A DNA stretch of 64,000 nucleotides from Saturnia japonica. Lineage: Eukaryota; Arthropoda; Insecta; Lepidoptera; Saturniidae. The translations under genes were made by a program, and so were the position numbers. Below are positions 1 to 9,745 of this stretch, piece after piece. The first letter of the stretch is position 1. Every line of letters begins with the position of its first letter. The stretch spans positions 6,696,690 to 6,760,689 of the forward strand of contig CM065328.1 in assembly GCA_033032175.1 (NCBI GenBank). The letters run 5' to 3'. The notes below the pieces were generated by a model that did not search any database, was not told where the DNA came from, and saw nothing but the letters and a program-made list of their open reading frames with translations.

Positions 1-684
1 CGACCAAGACACACGCAGCAGGTACTCTCCGTATCTAAAATAAATAGTTTTTCATTTGGACCCTACGGTGAATAGCATATCGGAATCAGCATAAATATAA
101 AACATATCTGAGTCAGATCGAAGGTGGCTTACAAAGAGTTTTAAAAAAAGTCCGCGATAGCATATGGCTATCTATTAAGGTTTACTCAATATAACCTTTT
201 TAACACTCAGATAGATAGTTAAATGTGGAGTAACTAACATAGAATAATTTTATCATGGTAAAGGCGAAAAACTAAAGTCTACGCAGAGAAAGTCGCCGGC
301 AGCAGCTAGTATATAATAAGGATACGCTGACCCAACACAAAGAGCTATATAAATTAAAAAAGTCTCAAACATTAATAGTTTGAGCTGCAAAAAAACATTT
401 TTCATTATTATTTTAAGTTAAATGGTTTGTAAATCTTCACAAGGAATTTGACTGGACGCTTATTGGTGCCGCCTATTGATTTAGACGTGTCGATTTCATA
501 TACGATAAGGAGCGGTGACAGATTCTTTATTTTGCGTTTTTCGATTCATTATCTTATCTCCAAAGGGGAACTTACGGAGGGTTACCTAAATTGGTGTTTT
601 TAAGTCCTTATATTTGATAAGATTACTAATGTACTCTTATGTTATAAAGTAAGAACTAGTAGTAGAACTATAATAGTTAATTTC
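1..684. other. No gene; short trace of repeat D
   Basis: AT-rich sequence without a supported gene. Positions 127-183 resemble the reverse complement of an internal part of repeat D (compare 16060-16110). Nothing else was recognised. Confidence 0.4.
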
Positions 685-800
685 AGGCCTTATGGCACAG
701 TGGTAATAAGCCCTACTAGTGAGCAGAGAGGTCGCGGGTTCGATCTCCGCATATGGCAGATATTTGTATGAAGAGCATATTTGTTAGTTGTGTGGCTGGG
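685..800 (+). mobile_element. tRNA-derived SINE, 5' head
   Basis: A tRNA-like promoter pair is visible: an A-box-like TGGCACAGTGGT at about 693 and a B-box-like GGTTCGATCTC at about 737, about 45 bases apart as in tRNA genes. The sequence after the B box does not close an acceptor stem, so this is a SINE head and not a tRNA gene. The body after 757 is AT-rich and its 3' end is unclear. Only one copy of this type was seen here. Confidence 0.55.
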
Positions 801-960
801 TGTTATTTATCTATATAAGTAACTATATAAGCTGTTTAAAAAGCTGTTGTCGAGTAAAATTGTGTCCCTATATATAAAAAAATAATGCTAATCATAATAA
901 CATTTTGGGAATGTCTACAAGTTACTTCATAAAATTGATAGTAAGTTACTATTGAAGCAA

Positions 961-1255
961 CTACCAAAAATTGTTAATGCTGTTAAGCAAATTATTCGCA
1001 GAAATCCCACAAGGAAACAAAAAAAAATCTCGCAGGACTATGTCGCGTATCATCAACCAACAAGATCTGAGGCTCGGTGCTTATCGTCGATATATAGGAC
1101 ATGCCCTAAATCAATCCCTACAGTTAAAGAGAGTGGATCGATTAAAACCCTTACTGTTCGGATACACGGGTGAAACTCACAGAAATATTCTCTGTCGTGA
1201 TGAAAAAAATTCACGATTGCAGAGCACTATAAACAAGCAAAAAGAAAAAATATAA
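961..1255 (+). pseudogene. Mariner transposase, N-terminal half, frameshifted
   Basis: Remnant of an irritans-type mariner (Tc1/mariner, DD34D) transposase. One frame gives a helix-turn-helix-like stretch containing IIRRNPTRKQKKISQD. A neighbouring frame continues with RRTMSRIINQ, DLRLGAYRR and ILCRDEKN; in mariners the last block carries the first catalytic Asp. The frame change lies near 1025-1040, so the copy is dead. The catalytic C-terminal half and both terminal inverted repeats are missing, and the sequence turns into unrelated AT-rich DNA after about 1255. The complementary C-terminal half of a mariner sits at 32697-33218, but nothing shows that the two came from one copy. The family call rests on recognised motifs. 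Confidence 0.6.
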
Positions 1256-1311
1256 TCTCTAAATGGTTTAGTTGCCAGTCATATGTCTGGATGTTAAATA
1301 TCTGTTATGTT

Positions 1312-1592
1312 TTTTTTTTATATTAGCATGCAAATTGAAGATGTCCGTGATGGTAAGCACACTACAATCCTAACACAACGGCGACTACCGAGAGATCGTA
1401 ATCCATTGACTGTCGCTGCTGTCATGCCAGCCTGCAATAATTCAACTGAATATGCACAGGTTGATCCCGAAACGCGACACGCAAAAGCGAGTCACTATGA
1501 CGGACTTTTCACCACATGCACGATGGTTGCGATCCAGTCGGGCAAAACGGCCTTACCACCAATGCCTACCACCACGTTAAATCAGTTAATGT
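1312..1592 (+). mobile_element. Repeat N copy (unclassified interspersed repeat)
   Basis: This stretch has a GTGATGGTAAGCACACTACA motif, then an ACGGCGACTACCGAGAGAT block and a GATCCCGAAACGCGACACG block. The same blocks recur, diverged, at 3363-3412, 25700-25895, 26395-26600 and 50795-51010. It is richer in GC than its flanks. A 95-codon open frame across it is not conserved between copies and is not taken as a gene. Confidence 0.5.
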
Positions 1593-2212
1593 AAATCAGC
1601 TATTTAATTATTATAATATAAGCTTTGCTTAGTTTGGAATTAAATGACAATGTGTGACATTGTATTCTCATATTCATTTAGTTATTTATTTCTGCATAAA
1701 ATTATTTAGACGAAAAATACAAACCTAAGAACATAAATTAATTAATAAATAATACAAGTTTAAATAGATTGCACTAAATGGATGAGATAACAAAGATATC
1801 GGTGACACTGTTAATTTAAATAACAAATTATCAACACAATATTTGTTTTTGATGCCGTCATCAAACCATCTCGAAAAAAAAAACCTAAATCGATTAAGGA
1901 AGTAGCGATACCAATGGCTATAAAACAAAATATTGCTATCAGTTTAAAGGACGGCGTCTCAAGAAATTTGATTGCTTAACCATTCTTTTTTTGGAATTTG
2001 TGTTTTTTTTACTGTTTTATAGAGCAATAAATAACTTCGATTATACCTTACATTTAGTGGCCATATGGCCAAAAATTGAAACACGCTAATTTTAATGGGT
2101 ATTTTTTAGTGAAATATTTTCATCTTGAACAATCTAGGACAAAACGTTATACAGCTATGGCTTAACAACCATGATGTTCTATCACAGAGTTGAACGAAAC
2201 CTATTACTTAAT
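1593..2212. other. No feature seen
   Basis: AT-rich single-copy-looking sequence with T and A runs. No splice-flanked frame and no repeat shared with the rest of the window was noticed. Confidence 0.4.
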
Positions 2213-2506
2213 GCTTGAGGAGGCAATGGCTCGGTGGTAGCGTATACAGACACAGCGTCGATTAACGTGAGTTCGAATCCCTGAAATGAGCCTGAGCTTT
2301 CGGTGAAGGAAAGCATAGTGATAAAACCATAGCACAGTTGGTGGAGTAGGTATTTCCGACTACCTTCCTGGATATCTACCACAGTCAGGTTGAAAATCTT
2401 TCGCCAGACATCTATAGGTATTAAGCAGCTGCACTTGAGAGCCAGTTTTACCAATAGCATGTGGCTTACCATCAGGTGAGATTGTAGTCAAAACGCTATA
2501 CCCATA
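2213..2506 (+). mobile_element. SINE-A, near full-length reference copy
   Basis: This is the clearest member of the commonest SINE here. The head carries an A box (TGGCTCGGTGGTAGCG, about 2227) and a canonical B box (GAGTTCGAATCCC, about 2269). The body contains CTTTCGGTGAAGGAAA, the block around ACACATCTATAGGT/GCAGCTGCACTTGAGAGCCA and the tail CATCAGGTGAGATTGTAG. Copies or fragments lie at 15395-15572, 25897-26140, 30235-30292, 37303-37462, 38841-39042, 48600-48695, 51535-51755, 55511-55830 and 59983-60249. Pol III promoters of this kind mark a tRNA-derived SINE mobilised by a partner LINE; the partner is not known from this window. Confidence 0.75.
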
Positions 2507-2518
2507 TAAAACTATTTA

Positions 2519-2776
2519 AAAAAAATTGCGTCTCGGGACGCTCAACAGAAGTGATAAATAAAACTAATAAAAAGAAAAAAAAATAAACTAAAGAGAGAAA
2601 ACAGAAGCCGGTGAGGGTTCGAACCTAGGACTCTGACCATAGTAGTCACGTTTACGACCGCTAGGCATCGAGCGTGTTATTAGTATTAATTGAATCTATG
2701 TTACTATTGATGGCACCGTAATGGGTTACGTTACAAAGCGGTTTACCCTCTCGTAAGAAGTTATCACTTCAAAAAA
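2519..2776 (-). mobile_element. Element C: non-autonomous element with internal tRNA-like module
   Basis: Read on the minus strand, the order is GAAGTGATAACTTCTTACG, a segment with GTAACGTAAC, a tRNA-like module (A-box region near GCCTAGCGGTCG and a perfect B box GGTTCGAACCC), a T-rich stretch, and the end block AGCGTCCCGAGACGC. The second copy is at 58781-59047 on the plus strand and matches across the whole length, including about 110 bases upstream of the tRNA module. The two ends contain GAAGTGAT in inverted orientation. Confidence 0.7.
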
Positions 2777-2857
2777 TCTAGAATTTACCCGTAACATACT
2801 TGTCCATAGTTTTCCAGATTTTTTAATATTTGAGTTGTAGGATAAAGTTATACGTAA

Positions 2858-2977
2858 AACCTTCCTCAATAAATAAGCTATGAAATACAAAAAATATATA
2901 ATCTGACAGGTAGTTTCAGAGATCAGCTCGTTGAAAAAAACAATCGATATCTTCAGCTTTATAATAATATATTAAAA
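2858..2977 (-). mobile_element. Repeat E (Helitron-like) internal fragment
   Basis: It contains AAACCTTCCTCAATAAATAA, GGTAGTTTCAGAGATCAGC and a final CAGCTTTATAATAATAT. These are the recurring interior blocks of repeat E (see 16905-17400 and 37715-37985). The CTAGT terminus is absent. Confidence 0.55.
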
Positions 2978-3021
2978 ATGTTCTTGAACGCGATATTCGA
3001 ATACACTACCTCTGAGCCTAC

Positions 3022-3206
3022 CATCTCATCTATGTTATAATAAGTGCCATCGGTGTAAAAAAGGTTATAAAGAGATTGTTCCGGTAGGTACCTTTTAGAA
3101 AGCTTTCCGACGTTCGTAATAAATGTTATCTGGTAGCGAATAATGTCATCGAAATAGACGTAAGAAATTTGTGATGATCGGTGCACAGCGTGTCTCCGGA
3201 TTCCCG
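3022..3206 (-). CDS. Candidate internal exon, unrecognised protein
   Basis: The minus strand shows a strong acceptor (T-rich tract ending TTTTTTTTCGCAG at 3207), 185 bases open in one frame, and a possible donor ATG|GTAGGC at 3021. The frame stays open to 2959 if no splicing occurs. Read in this frame the peptide includes QISYVYFDDIIRYQ and FYTDGTYYNIDEMV, with a mix of charged and aromatic residues unlike the low-complexity chance frames around it. I do not recognise the family. The region is not repeated elsewhere in the window, though its 3' end abuts a repeat E fragment. It could be an exon of a host gene, a captured viral or transposon piece, or chance. Confidence 0.3.
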
Positions 3207-3330
3207 CTGCGAAAAAAAATAAAGGGCAACCCTTGGTAGAAACCACCCTGGTGGCGGTAAGGGTATGTTGTAATTTTGACAGTTGTAAAATTTTTATATT
3301 TTTTATTTTATGTTGTGAAGTAGGAAATGA

Positions 3331-3350
3331 ATCTATCTATCTATCTATAG
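3331..3350. repeat. Short (CTAT)n microsatellite
   Basis: About four tandem CTAT units. Confidence 0.8.
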
Positions 3351-3362
3351 GAAATCTATAGT

Positions 3363-3412
3363 AGCACGGAAAAGTGACGCAAATGTATCTGATGGGAAGC
3401 ACAGTACAATCT
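3363..3412 (+). mobile_element. Repeat N fragment
   Basis: AAGTGACGC, then GATGGGAAGCACAGTACAAT, matches the 5' block of repeat N at 50812-50860. It runs straight into repeat H. Confidence 0.45.
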
Positions 3413-3414
3413 AA

Positions 3415-3712
3415 CAAGCTAAATTATTAAAAATAAAACAAAAGAACCAACTGCAACAAAAAATACTTGACTAAAAAATATTTTTCTATTTTTGCCTTTT
3501 ATTTGATTCCCAGATGTCATACTTAAATATTATATATTATATAGCCTATGTCACTTCTACAATTCAGACGAATCTAACGACACTTAGTAGGCTAAAATCC
3601 ATCTATGCGTTTAAGCTACAGAGCGTGCCAAAGAAATAGACATACATACAAACTCTCGAAAAACATAACCCTCCTTTTTCGCAGTCGGGTAAAAACAGTG
3701 CCGTCTTCTGAG
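3415..3712 (+). mobile_element. Repeat H copy (unclassified)
   Basis: It shares the ordered blocks TATAGCCTATGTCAC, GACGAATCTAACGACAC, CTACAGAGCGTGCCAAAGAA and TTTTTCGCAGTCGGGTAAAA with copies at 36222-36492 and 33760-35105, the last split by a Jockey LINE. No coding capacity was seen. Confidence 0.6.
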
Positions 3713-4138
3713 AGATCGACAATGCATCGCTAGTCATCGATGTTTTAATCTATTACATGTTTTTTATTCAATTCAGATGTCCCATTTCAATCCGAAACTC
3801 AGTTGGGTTTTTGAAAAAAAAACTAAGAGTTTTTCGCATCGACTATTAATATAATTATGTTAAAGTTTTTATATATGCATGTCTTGCTAAAAATCTAAAT
3901 ACCCAAATGGTGCACTACACCCTCATTGTTTAAATTTAAACAAACACAACATTCCTAATTTATGGTTGGTGGTCACGACACAGTAAAGGAATGAAGGGGG
4001 GTTTTCAAAAGTAGCGACCCAGTCGACCCTAACACCCCGCTATCGCCATTTTCTCATGCGTTACTCAGCAGGGTTCACCATATGCAGGTGAGGTTGACTT
4101 GAATCTCTCGAGTCTTAAGATGTTATTTGACCCCCCTC
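3713..4138. other. No feature seen
   Basis: Mixed AT-rich sequence. The 4010-4130 part is somewhat richer in GC and has a GCAG|GTGAGG donor-like site near 4087, without a supported open frame. Confidence 0.3.
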
Positions 4139-4260
4139 AGGCAGCTTATCCACTGAAGCGGTGCTATGGATGTTTCGACCAATAGAAATGCATGATAATC
4201 TAGACATACAATTCTATTGGTCGAAATTTTCACAGCTCCGCTTCAGTGTCCAGGTAACCT
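4139..4260. mobile_element. Foldback MITE, family R copy 1
   Basis: A 122-bp palindrome. The arms (about 4139-4187 and 4212-4260) are imperfect inverted repeats sharing CACTGAAGCGG and TTTCGACCAATAGAA, separated by about 24 bases. The ends are AGG...CCT with TA to the right. A diverged second copy lies at 19315-19428. The structure fits a MITE mobilised in trans by a DNA transposase. Confidence 0.75.
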
Positions 4261-5403
4261 TACACCCCTTAGGTCACTAAAATACGATAACTTTATCACA
4301 GATTATCTAGTGGAGATTTTATCCTGTCCATTATATGAAAAAAAAATGTATTTTAGGTCAAAAATCTAAATCGTTGCTTGCATTAGCATAATTGATCTAC
4401 ACGCCGCTGTGATTCAGATGATGTTTTTAATTAATTCAAAGGGCTAATAAATATCAGAGGATAAGGTGATTAAACTAAATAAGTTATTTAAATGTAAATG
4501 TGACTTTCAAAAAACAAAGTAAACGAGTGATTTGAATCATGAAATATATATGACAGTCGATAGGGTCTATTTACCAGATAAGGGCGTATGCACATATGTG
4601 TCGTGGACTGGAAAATCCCTATACTTTCACACGTCGTCGTTCGTTTAGTCAGTCACTTTGTGACAGGGTCACGTGTTTGTTGTGTCCCGGGGGGCGGGAA
4701 ATCTGTTATGATACTGATGTTATTCATATATGCATTTGTTTAAGTCTTTAATATTTCATCTAGTTTTTAAGGAAAACGAAAAATAAGAACGATTTTCTAT
4801 TTTATGTACGAGAATAGATATATTTGAAATACCTTTTAAAGTTCTCTTTAATCTTTTAAAGACTGGTCGTTTCAGCTGAAGATATTCTTGGTACTTAGTT
4901 CGCGCTTAACTAACCGTTAGAATAGTTAATTTATATACGTAATAATGAAATGACCAAAAAAGTTAGTGATAAATAAACTGTAAAACATCATGGGACGCCT
5001 GGCAGTTGTGGAAAATCTCAATTTTATTATTCTTTATAATTAAACATAAATAAATAAATTTAAAAATAGAAATAATCAAATAATAAAATAAAAACATCAG
5101 TGTATTTTTTTATATTAAATAAAGATATACATGTTAATGATAAGTATATAAATTTAGTTTTACAGTATTAGTAAATTCACTTAAACTTTACGATTAACAA
5201 TTAACTTATAATGTTAGTATAAGAAACCACGCCTCCGTAACGCATATGAAGTAGTAGGGAAATTGAATACTACATAAGTCATGTATATACTTCAAAACAG
5301 TAACCAGGGACGGTAGATAGTGGCTCAATCCTGATACAGAGGTAGCTAAAAGTTGGTATTTGAGAAAAAGCTGGTTCAATTAACCAAATAGCAAATATCA
5401 GGT
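4261..5403. other. No gene; one GC-richer patch
   Basis: Mostly AT-rich. Positions 4590-4705 are richer in GC and contain GTCAGTCACTTTGTGA and a run of G with GGGCGGG near 4690. No open frame or splice context makes this more than a curiosity. Confidence 0.3.
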
Positions 5404-6366
5404 TTGTCGTGTTTCGGGATTACCTGGCGCATATCCAGCAATCAAGTGGAGTAGTAAGGATCACGAGGACCATACACATAGTAATAAAATAAATATTTTC
5501 ACAGTGGCTTACTTTTAGTTTGTCGTTTTTTGCGGATTGCCTGGTGTATATCCAGAAATCAAGTGGAGTAGTAAGGATCACGAGGACCATACACATAGTA
5601 ATAAAATAAACATTTTCACAGTGGCTTACTTTTAGTTTGTCGTTTTTTGCGGATTGCCTGGTGTATATATCCAGAAATCAAGTGGAGTAGTAAGGATCAC
5701 GAGGACCATACACATAGTAATAAAATAAACATTTTCACAGTGGCTTACTTTTAGTTTGTCGTTTTTTGCGGATTGCCTGGTGTATATATCCAGAAATCAA
5801 GTGGAGTAGTAAGGATCACGAGGACCATACACATAGTAATAAAATAAACATTTTCACAGTGGCTTACTTTTAGTTTGTCGTTTTTTGCGGATTGCCTGGT
5901 GTATATATCCAGAAATCAAGTGGAGTAGTAAGGATCACGAGGACCATACACATAGTAATAAAATAAACATTTTCACAGTGGCTTACTTTTAGTTTGTCGT
6001 TTTTTGCGGATTGCCTGGTGTATATCCAGAAATCAAGTGGAGTAGTAAGGATCACGAGGACCATACACATAGTAATAAAATAAACATTTTCACAGTGGCT
6101 TACTTTTAGTTTGTCGTTTTTTGCGGATTGCCTGGTGTATATCCAGAAATCAAGTGGAGTAGTAAGGATCACGAGGACCATACACATAGTAATAAAATAA
6201 ACATTTTCACAGTGGCTTACTTTTAGTTTGTCGTGTTTTACGGATTGCCTGGTGTATATCCAGAAATCAAATGGAGTGGTAAGGGTCACGAGCGCCATGC
6301 CATGCACATAGTAATAAAATAAACGTCTTCACAGTGACTTTTTTTTTGTTTGCCGTATTTCGATTC
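5404..6366. repeat. Minisatellite, 117-122 bp unit, eight units
   Basis: A landmark TTTGTCG(T)TTTT recurs at about 5405, 5521, 5638, 5757, 5876, 5995, 6112, 6229 and, degenerate, 6351. Spacings are 116, 117, 119, 119, 119, 117, 117 and 122. The central units are almost identical; the outer two are diverged. The 117/119 difference is one extra TA in GTGTATA(TA)TCC. Each unit carries GGAGTAGTAAGGATCACGAG and CATAGTAATAAAATAAAC. The 145-codon minus-strand frame across it is only the repeat read through. Confidence 0.95.
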
Positions 6367-7127
6367 AACCTAGTTTTTTTTTTAATCCCTAAGATGTTTC
6401 ACATCTGCCGGGCATCCCGTGACGGCCAACGTTTTTTAGCTTCTTTTGATGAACAAAATACTGGGGCCTTGAACAATATTGAAAATTGTTATTATTGCGT
6501 TCTTGCATAATGGTTACCTGGTATATGGTACAAGACCCTGAAACCTGGTATTTGTACCAGGAACCTGGTACCTCTACCAACCGTGATTGTAGCACGATGT
6601 ATTTCTGAATGGATCATAGATCGCGTGATACCTGAGCAGACAATAATTAGCGACGACCGTGGCCACTTGCGGTTCTCGGAATGATGTTGCCTTGTCTCTG
6701 TGATCCGTCGTTCTTGACACAGTACACACCTTACTTGTCATAATTTCACTGATTACATTTATTTCTCTTGTTCGTACGGGTGCTATCAGCAAGTGAATAT
6801 AAAACTCACGCTAAAATATATAGAAGGATGTCGGGTACCAAAGTGGTGCTATAATGGCGATATTAAATTAAACACACGAGTTGGGCTAGTTGTCAGTATT
6901 CATGAAAATGAAAATAAAATAATATAGTTTATAAAACGAAAAACTAAAATTTTCAAACAAAGTAAATAATAAATTAGGTATCCAATTTCGCATCACTCTA
7001 TGCAATCGATTTTATCCATGAAGCTACTTGCTGGTATAACCTACTTGGAATGGCAACGCCTTGCCGACATAGGTCTATCTCTTTCCTGCATTACGTGAAA
7101 ATGTCAAGTGTGTCTTTTTATTTAGTA
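6367..7127. other. No gene; small CCTGGTA cluster
   Basis: Positions 6517-6570 hold three CCTGGTA direct repeats and one inverted TACCAGG, forming a 7-bp stem with a 4-base loop at 6544-6561. Positions 6600-6790 are richer in GC with open frames on both strands that I cannot assign. Confidence 0.35.
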
Positions 7128-7590
7128 ATAGCTGTGCCCGTGGTCAGTTTCATGATAAGTTGAACTAAGCTGTAAAGCGCCTTTTATGAATACTCTTGGA
7201 AAAAAAACATACGTTTCCATTAATAACTTTTTTTTTATTGGGTAAAGATAAAATAATTTGGATTTATTTGTTTCAATATATATTTGAAATATATTACATA
7301 CATTCTTTTTTATATTTACATTTCTTAAACGTTATTTATAGACAAATGTTCATACGTGTAAAAATGCATCCTAAATAAACCTTCAGACTATATACTACAA
7401 CCATACCAAATTTCATTTTATTCGGTGCAGTAGTTTTTGCGTCATTGACATCGACAGACAGACAGACAAACACAAAAACTATCGAAATGTGTTCTGCCCA
7501 TGATTCTAAGCCCCGTATTAATTTTTCTCAAATATCTTCTATGTACAGATTTTGACTCTTTACTCTTTTATTACAAATATAGATTTCTTT
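7128..7590 (+). mobile_element. Repeat F, longest copy
   Basis: It begins AATAGCTGTGCCCGTGGTCA, a variant of the start common to many lepidopteran non-autonomous elements. It continues through GTGCAGTAGTTTTTGCGT, GACAGACAGACA and AACTATCGAAATGTGTTCTG, and ends near CTCTTTACTCTTTTATTACA. Related copies are at 44728-45003 and 56216-56345. Confidence 0.6.
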
Positions 7591-8589
7591 ACGTTTCCAT
7601 TTATTAATGGATTGTTATAATCCGTGACCCCGGAGGATGACCTGTGCGCTACATCTGTTTATGCACAGGTTGTTTCAAAAGGACAATTTAGAAAATTGTA
7701 GATTATTCAATAAATAATAACGTTAAACAAAATTAAATATTTCTAAAAACTGAATCTGAATAACCGGATACGTGTGTTCCTTTAATGTTGCAATTTTTTA
7801 TGTAAAATCCAAATGTATATGAGATTGTTAAACTTCAAAACCGTTCTATCGAGCCTCATGTGAATTGAAGTGTCTGCTATTGAGGGTTTTAAGCTATCCC
7901 TAGACGGTTACTATAATATAAAGAGATAAAGTTTATTTACATAAATAATCTCTGGAACTAAAGATCCGATTCTAAAAATTATTTCACTAATAGAAAGCAA
8001 CATTCTACCTAACATTGGCTATATTTTATTCTTATTAACAAGAACAAATTTGCTGGCTGTAAAAATATTCTATCAATAATGATATGTGATTCCAAAACCT
8101 AACTATATTCACGTAATAAATTCTAAGATATCACGCATTCTAATTAAATTTATAATTTACGCTTGACAGAGAGAAACAAAAGCAAAAACCTCTTCACCAC
8201 ACCGGGTAACCGGTCCTGTACCTCACTGAATGTTTATGAGAAAATATCGAATTTGGACTGCGTTATGTCAACTGCCCATATTATACGCTCCCTACCTTCA
8301 AGCTCTTTGTAATTTATGTTAAAAGCAAAACATAATGCATTTATCGATCATGCAAGTAGATTGTCTTTGTGACTGTAAAATATCTAAATACAAATGTTTT
8401 TATTTCTAGGATAAATTAAAGAAAATTTAGCCTTAACTTAGATCCCAAATTATAGGCTATGCATGTAATATGGAGGCGTAACAATTAATTAGAATTAAAT
8501 TGAAAATAGTTGGTGGTGCATGTCGATATGAAAAACAATGCTAATAAAAAGACAAGAACATGCGTACGTACATGTTTGTGTGTATTATA
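7591..8589. other. No gene; element debris
   Basis: Positions 7640-7670 form an 8-bp stem (ACCTGTGC / GCACAGGT). Positions 7918-8060 contain AATAATCTCTGGAACTAAAG, a phrase common inside lepidopteran non-autonomous elements. The rest is unassigned. Confidence 0.35.
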
Positions 8590-8800
8590 CTAGCGTTTTC
8601 CCACGGTTTCACTCGTGTTAAATTTACTCCATCAACTCTTCACCGCGTACGACATACTGCTGCCAACATACATGTGTAGGCTACCGTTGTAATAATTTCC
8701 CGTTCTTGCCTATATTTTGCCGGATTATATGACGTTCATATTTACTGCTCCGCTCCTTAGATTCGTAGCTTGAAGTCATATATCCTTCCTCAATTAATCT
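8590..8800 (-). mobile_element. Repeat E (Helitron-like) 3' half
   Basis: The plus strand reads CCCACGGTTTCACTCGTGTT at the start, the reverse complement of the terminal hairpin of repeat E, and then ACTGCTCCGCTCCTTAG and CCTTCCTCAATTAATC. The final CTAGT is degraded (ACTAGCG at 8589-8595). Confidence 0.6.
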
Positions 8801-9469
8801 ATACTTATTTTATTATTAATATATTAAAGCGGAATTTTTTTTCTTTGATTATTTGTTTAAACACGCTTATCTCTGGAACTACCAGTCTGATTGAAACAAT
8901 TCTTTTTTATATAATAGCCAGACTCACGAAAAATAGTATAGGCTATATATAATTAATGTAAAATTCTCAATTAGCCTAAAATATTGATTTTTATTACTTA
9001 AGTCGGACGTTGGAGCCCTCGCAAAATACTTTATCCGCGTGCTATGACATGCATAATGGTTAATGATACACGAATATAATGTTCTACGAAAATATTGGCC
9101 TTCAGTAGATCTAAAAAAATTTGATGATAACATATGTCTATCTCGTATACATAAAGCACAATAAGGTATTAAGCAAAAAAAAAAAGTTGAAGATTAAAAA
9201 TTGATTTATGACCATTATTTTTAAGCATGGCACACTAATCGTTACGATCAAAAGTTACTTCATTATAAAGACAATTTTATGAAGATAAACTGTTCCCTTT
9301 ACAGCATGTTATTTAGAGGCATAGTTTGACAGATCATAGTAAATTTATATAATTCAACACTTGGCTCGGGTGGGTCTATGTCTATAGTAGTATTGGCGCG
9401 AAAGAGCCGTGCGATGCCGCGATGTGACCATCTGGCCCCCTGATTAAAATATTGTCTATAACTACTGAA
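8801..9469. other. No gene; element debris
   Basis: Positions 8868-8960 contain CTCTGGAACTACCAGTCTGA, an interior phrase of several non-autonomous families here. Nothing else was recognised. Confidence 0.35.
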
Positions 9470-9540
9470 GTAATATATTATAAATCATCAATCAGTGAGG
9501 TCTTTTAAATTATATGAAGGTGAAACCGCGGGGCAGAGCT
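9470..9540 (+). mobile_element. Repeat E (Helitron-like) 3' terminus
   Basis: GGTGAAACCGCGGGGCAGAG ends in CTAGT at about 9538-9542. A short hairpin just upstream of a CTRRT end is the Helitron 3' signature. Confidence 0.55.
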
Positions 9541-9552
9541 AGTAGACTATAA

Positions 9553-9650
9553 AATGCTAAAAGATTTTTTTTTAATCTGACTGGTAGTTCGTGTGCAGAA
9601 AAACGAACAATCTCTTCAGCATTATAATAATAGTTTAGAAGTTGCATATC
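9553..9650 (-). mobile_element. Repeat E interior fragment
   Basis: ATCTGACTGGTAGTTCGTG, then CAATCTCTTCAGCATTATAA, matches the inner end of repeat E in reverse orientation. It lies back to back with the preceding terminus. Confidence 0.5.
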
Positions 9651-9660
9651 ACTTACGTTC

Positions 9661-9745
9661 AATCCCGGTGAAGGTATAAAAGCCTGCTGAGGCTTCAGGA
9701 CCCATAAGGCTAACAGTGTAGTCAGATCAAAAACAAAAATCAAGT
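9661..9745 (+). mobile_element. Jockey-type LINE, 3' terminal fragment
   Basis: It matches the last about 85 bases of the Jockey copy at 33932-35025 in the opposite orientation. The blocks are CCGGTGAAGG, TAAAAGCCTGCTGAGGCTTC and AAGGCTAACAGTGTAGTCAG, followed by an A-rich tail. Heavily 5' truncated. Confidence 0.6.

Noticed and set aside
685..757. Functional tRNA gene
   Set aside because: A- and B-box-like sites exist, but no acceptor stem closes and the anticodon arm is not convincing. The same holds for the heads at 2223, 10516 and 58870.
5870..6307. 145-codon minus-strand open frame
   Set aside because: It is the minisatellite read through; the peptide repeats with the DNA unit and the frame depends on unit length.
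5404..6366. CRISPR-like array
   Set aside because: Units are contiguous tandem copies of about 117 bp with no unique spacers, in a eukaryotic setting.
6600..6790. Retroviral-type integrase fragment
   Set aside because: A short IISDDRGH-like string is suggestive, but no neighbouring integrase motifs appear and the frame closes soon after.
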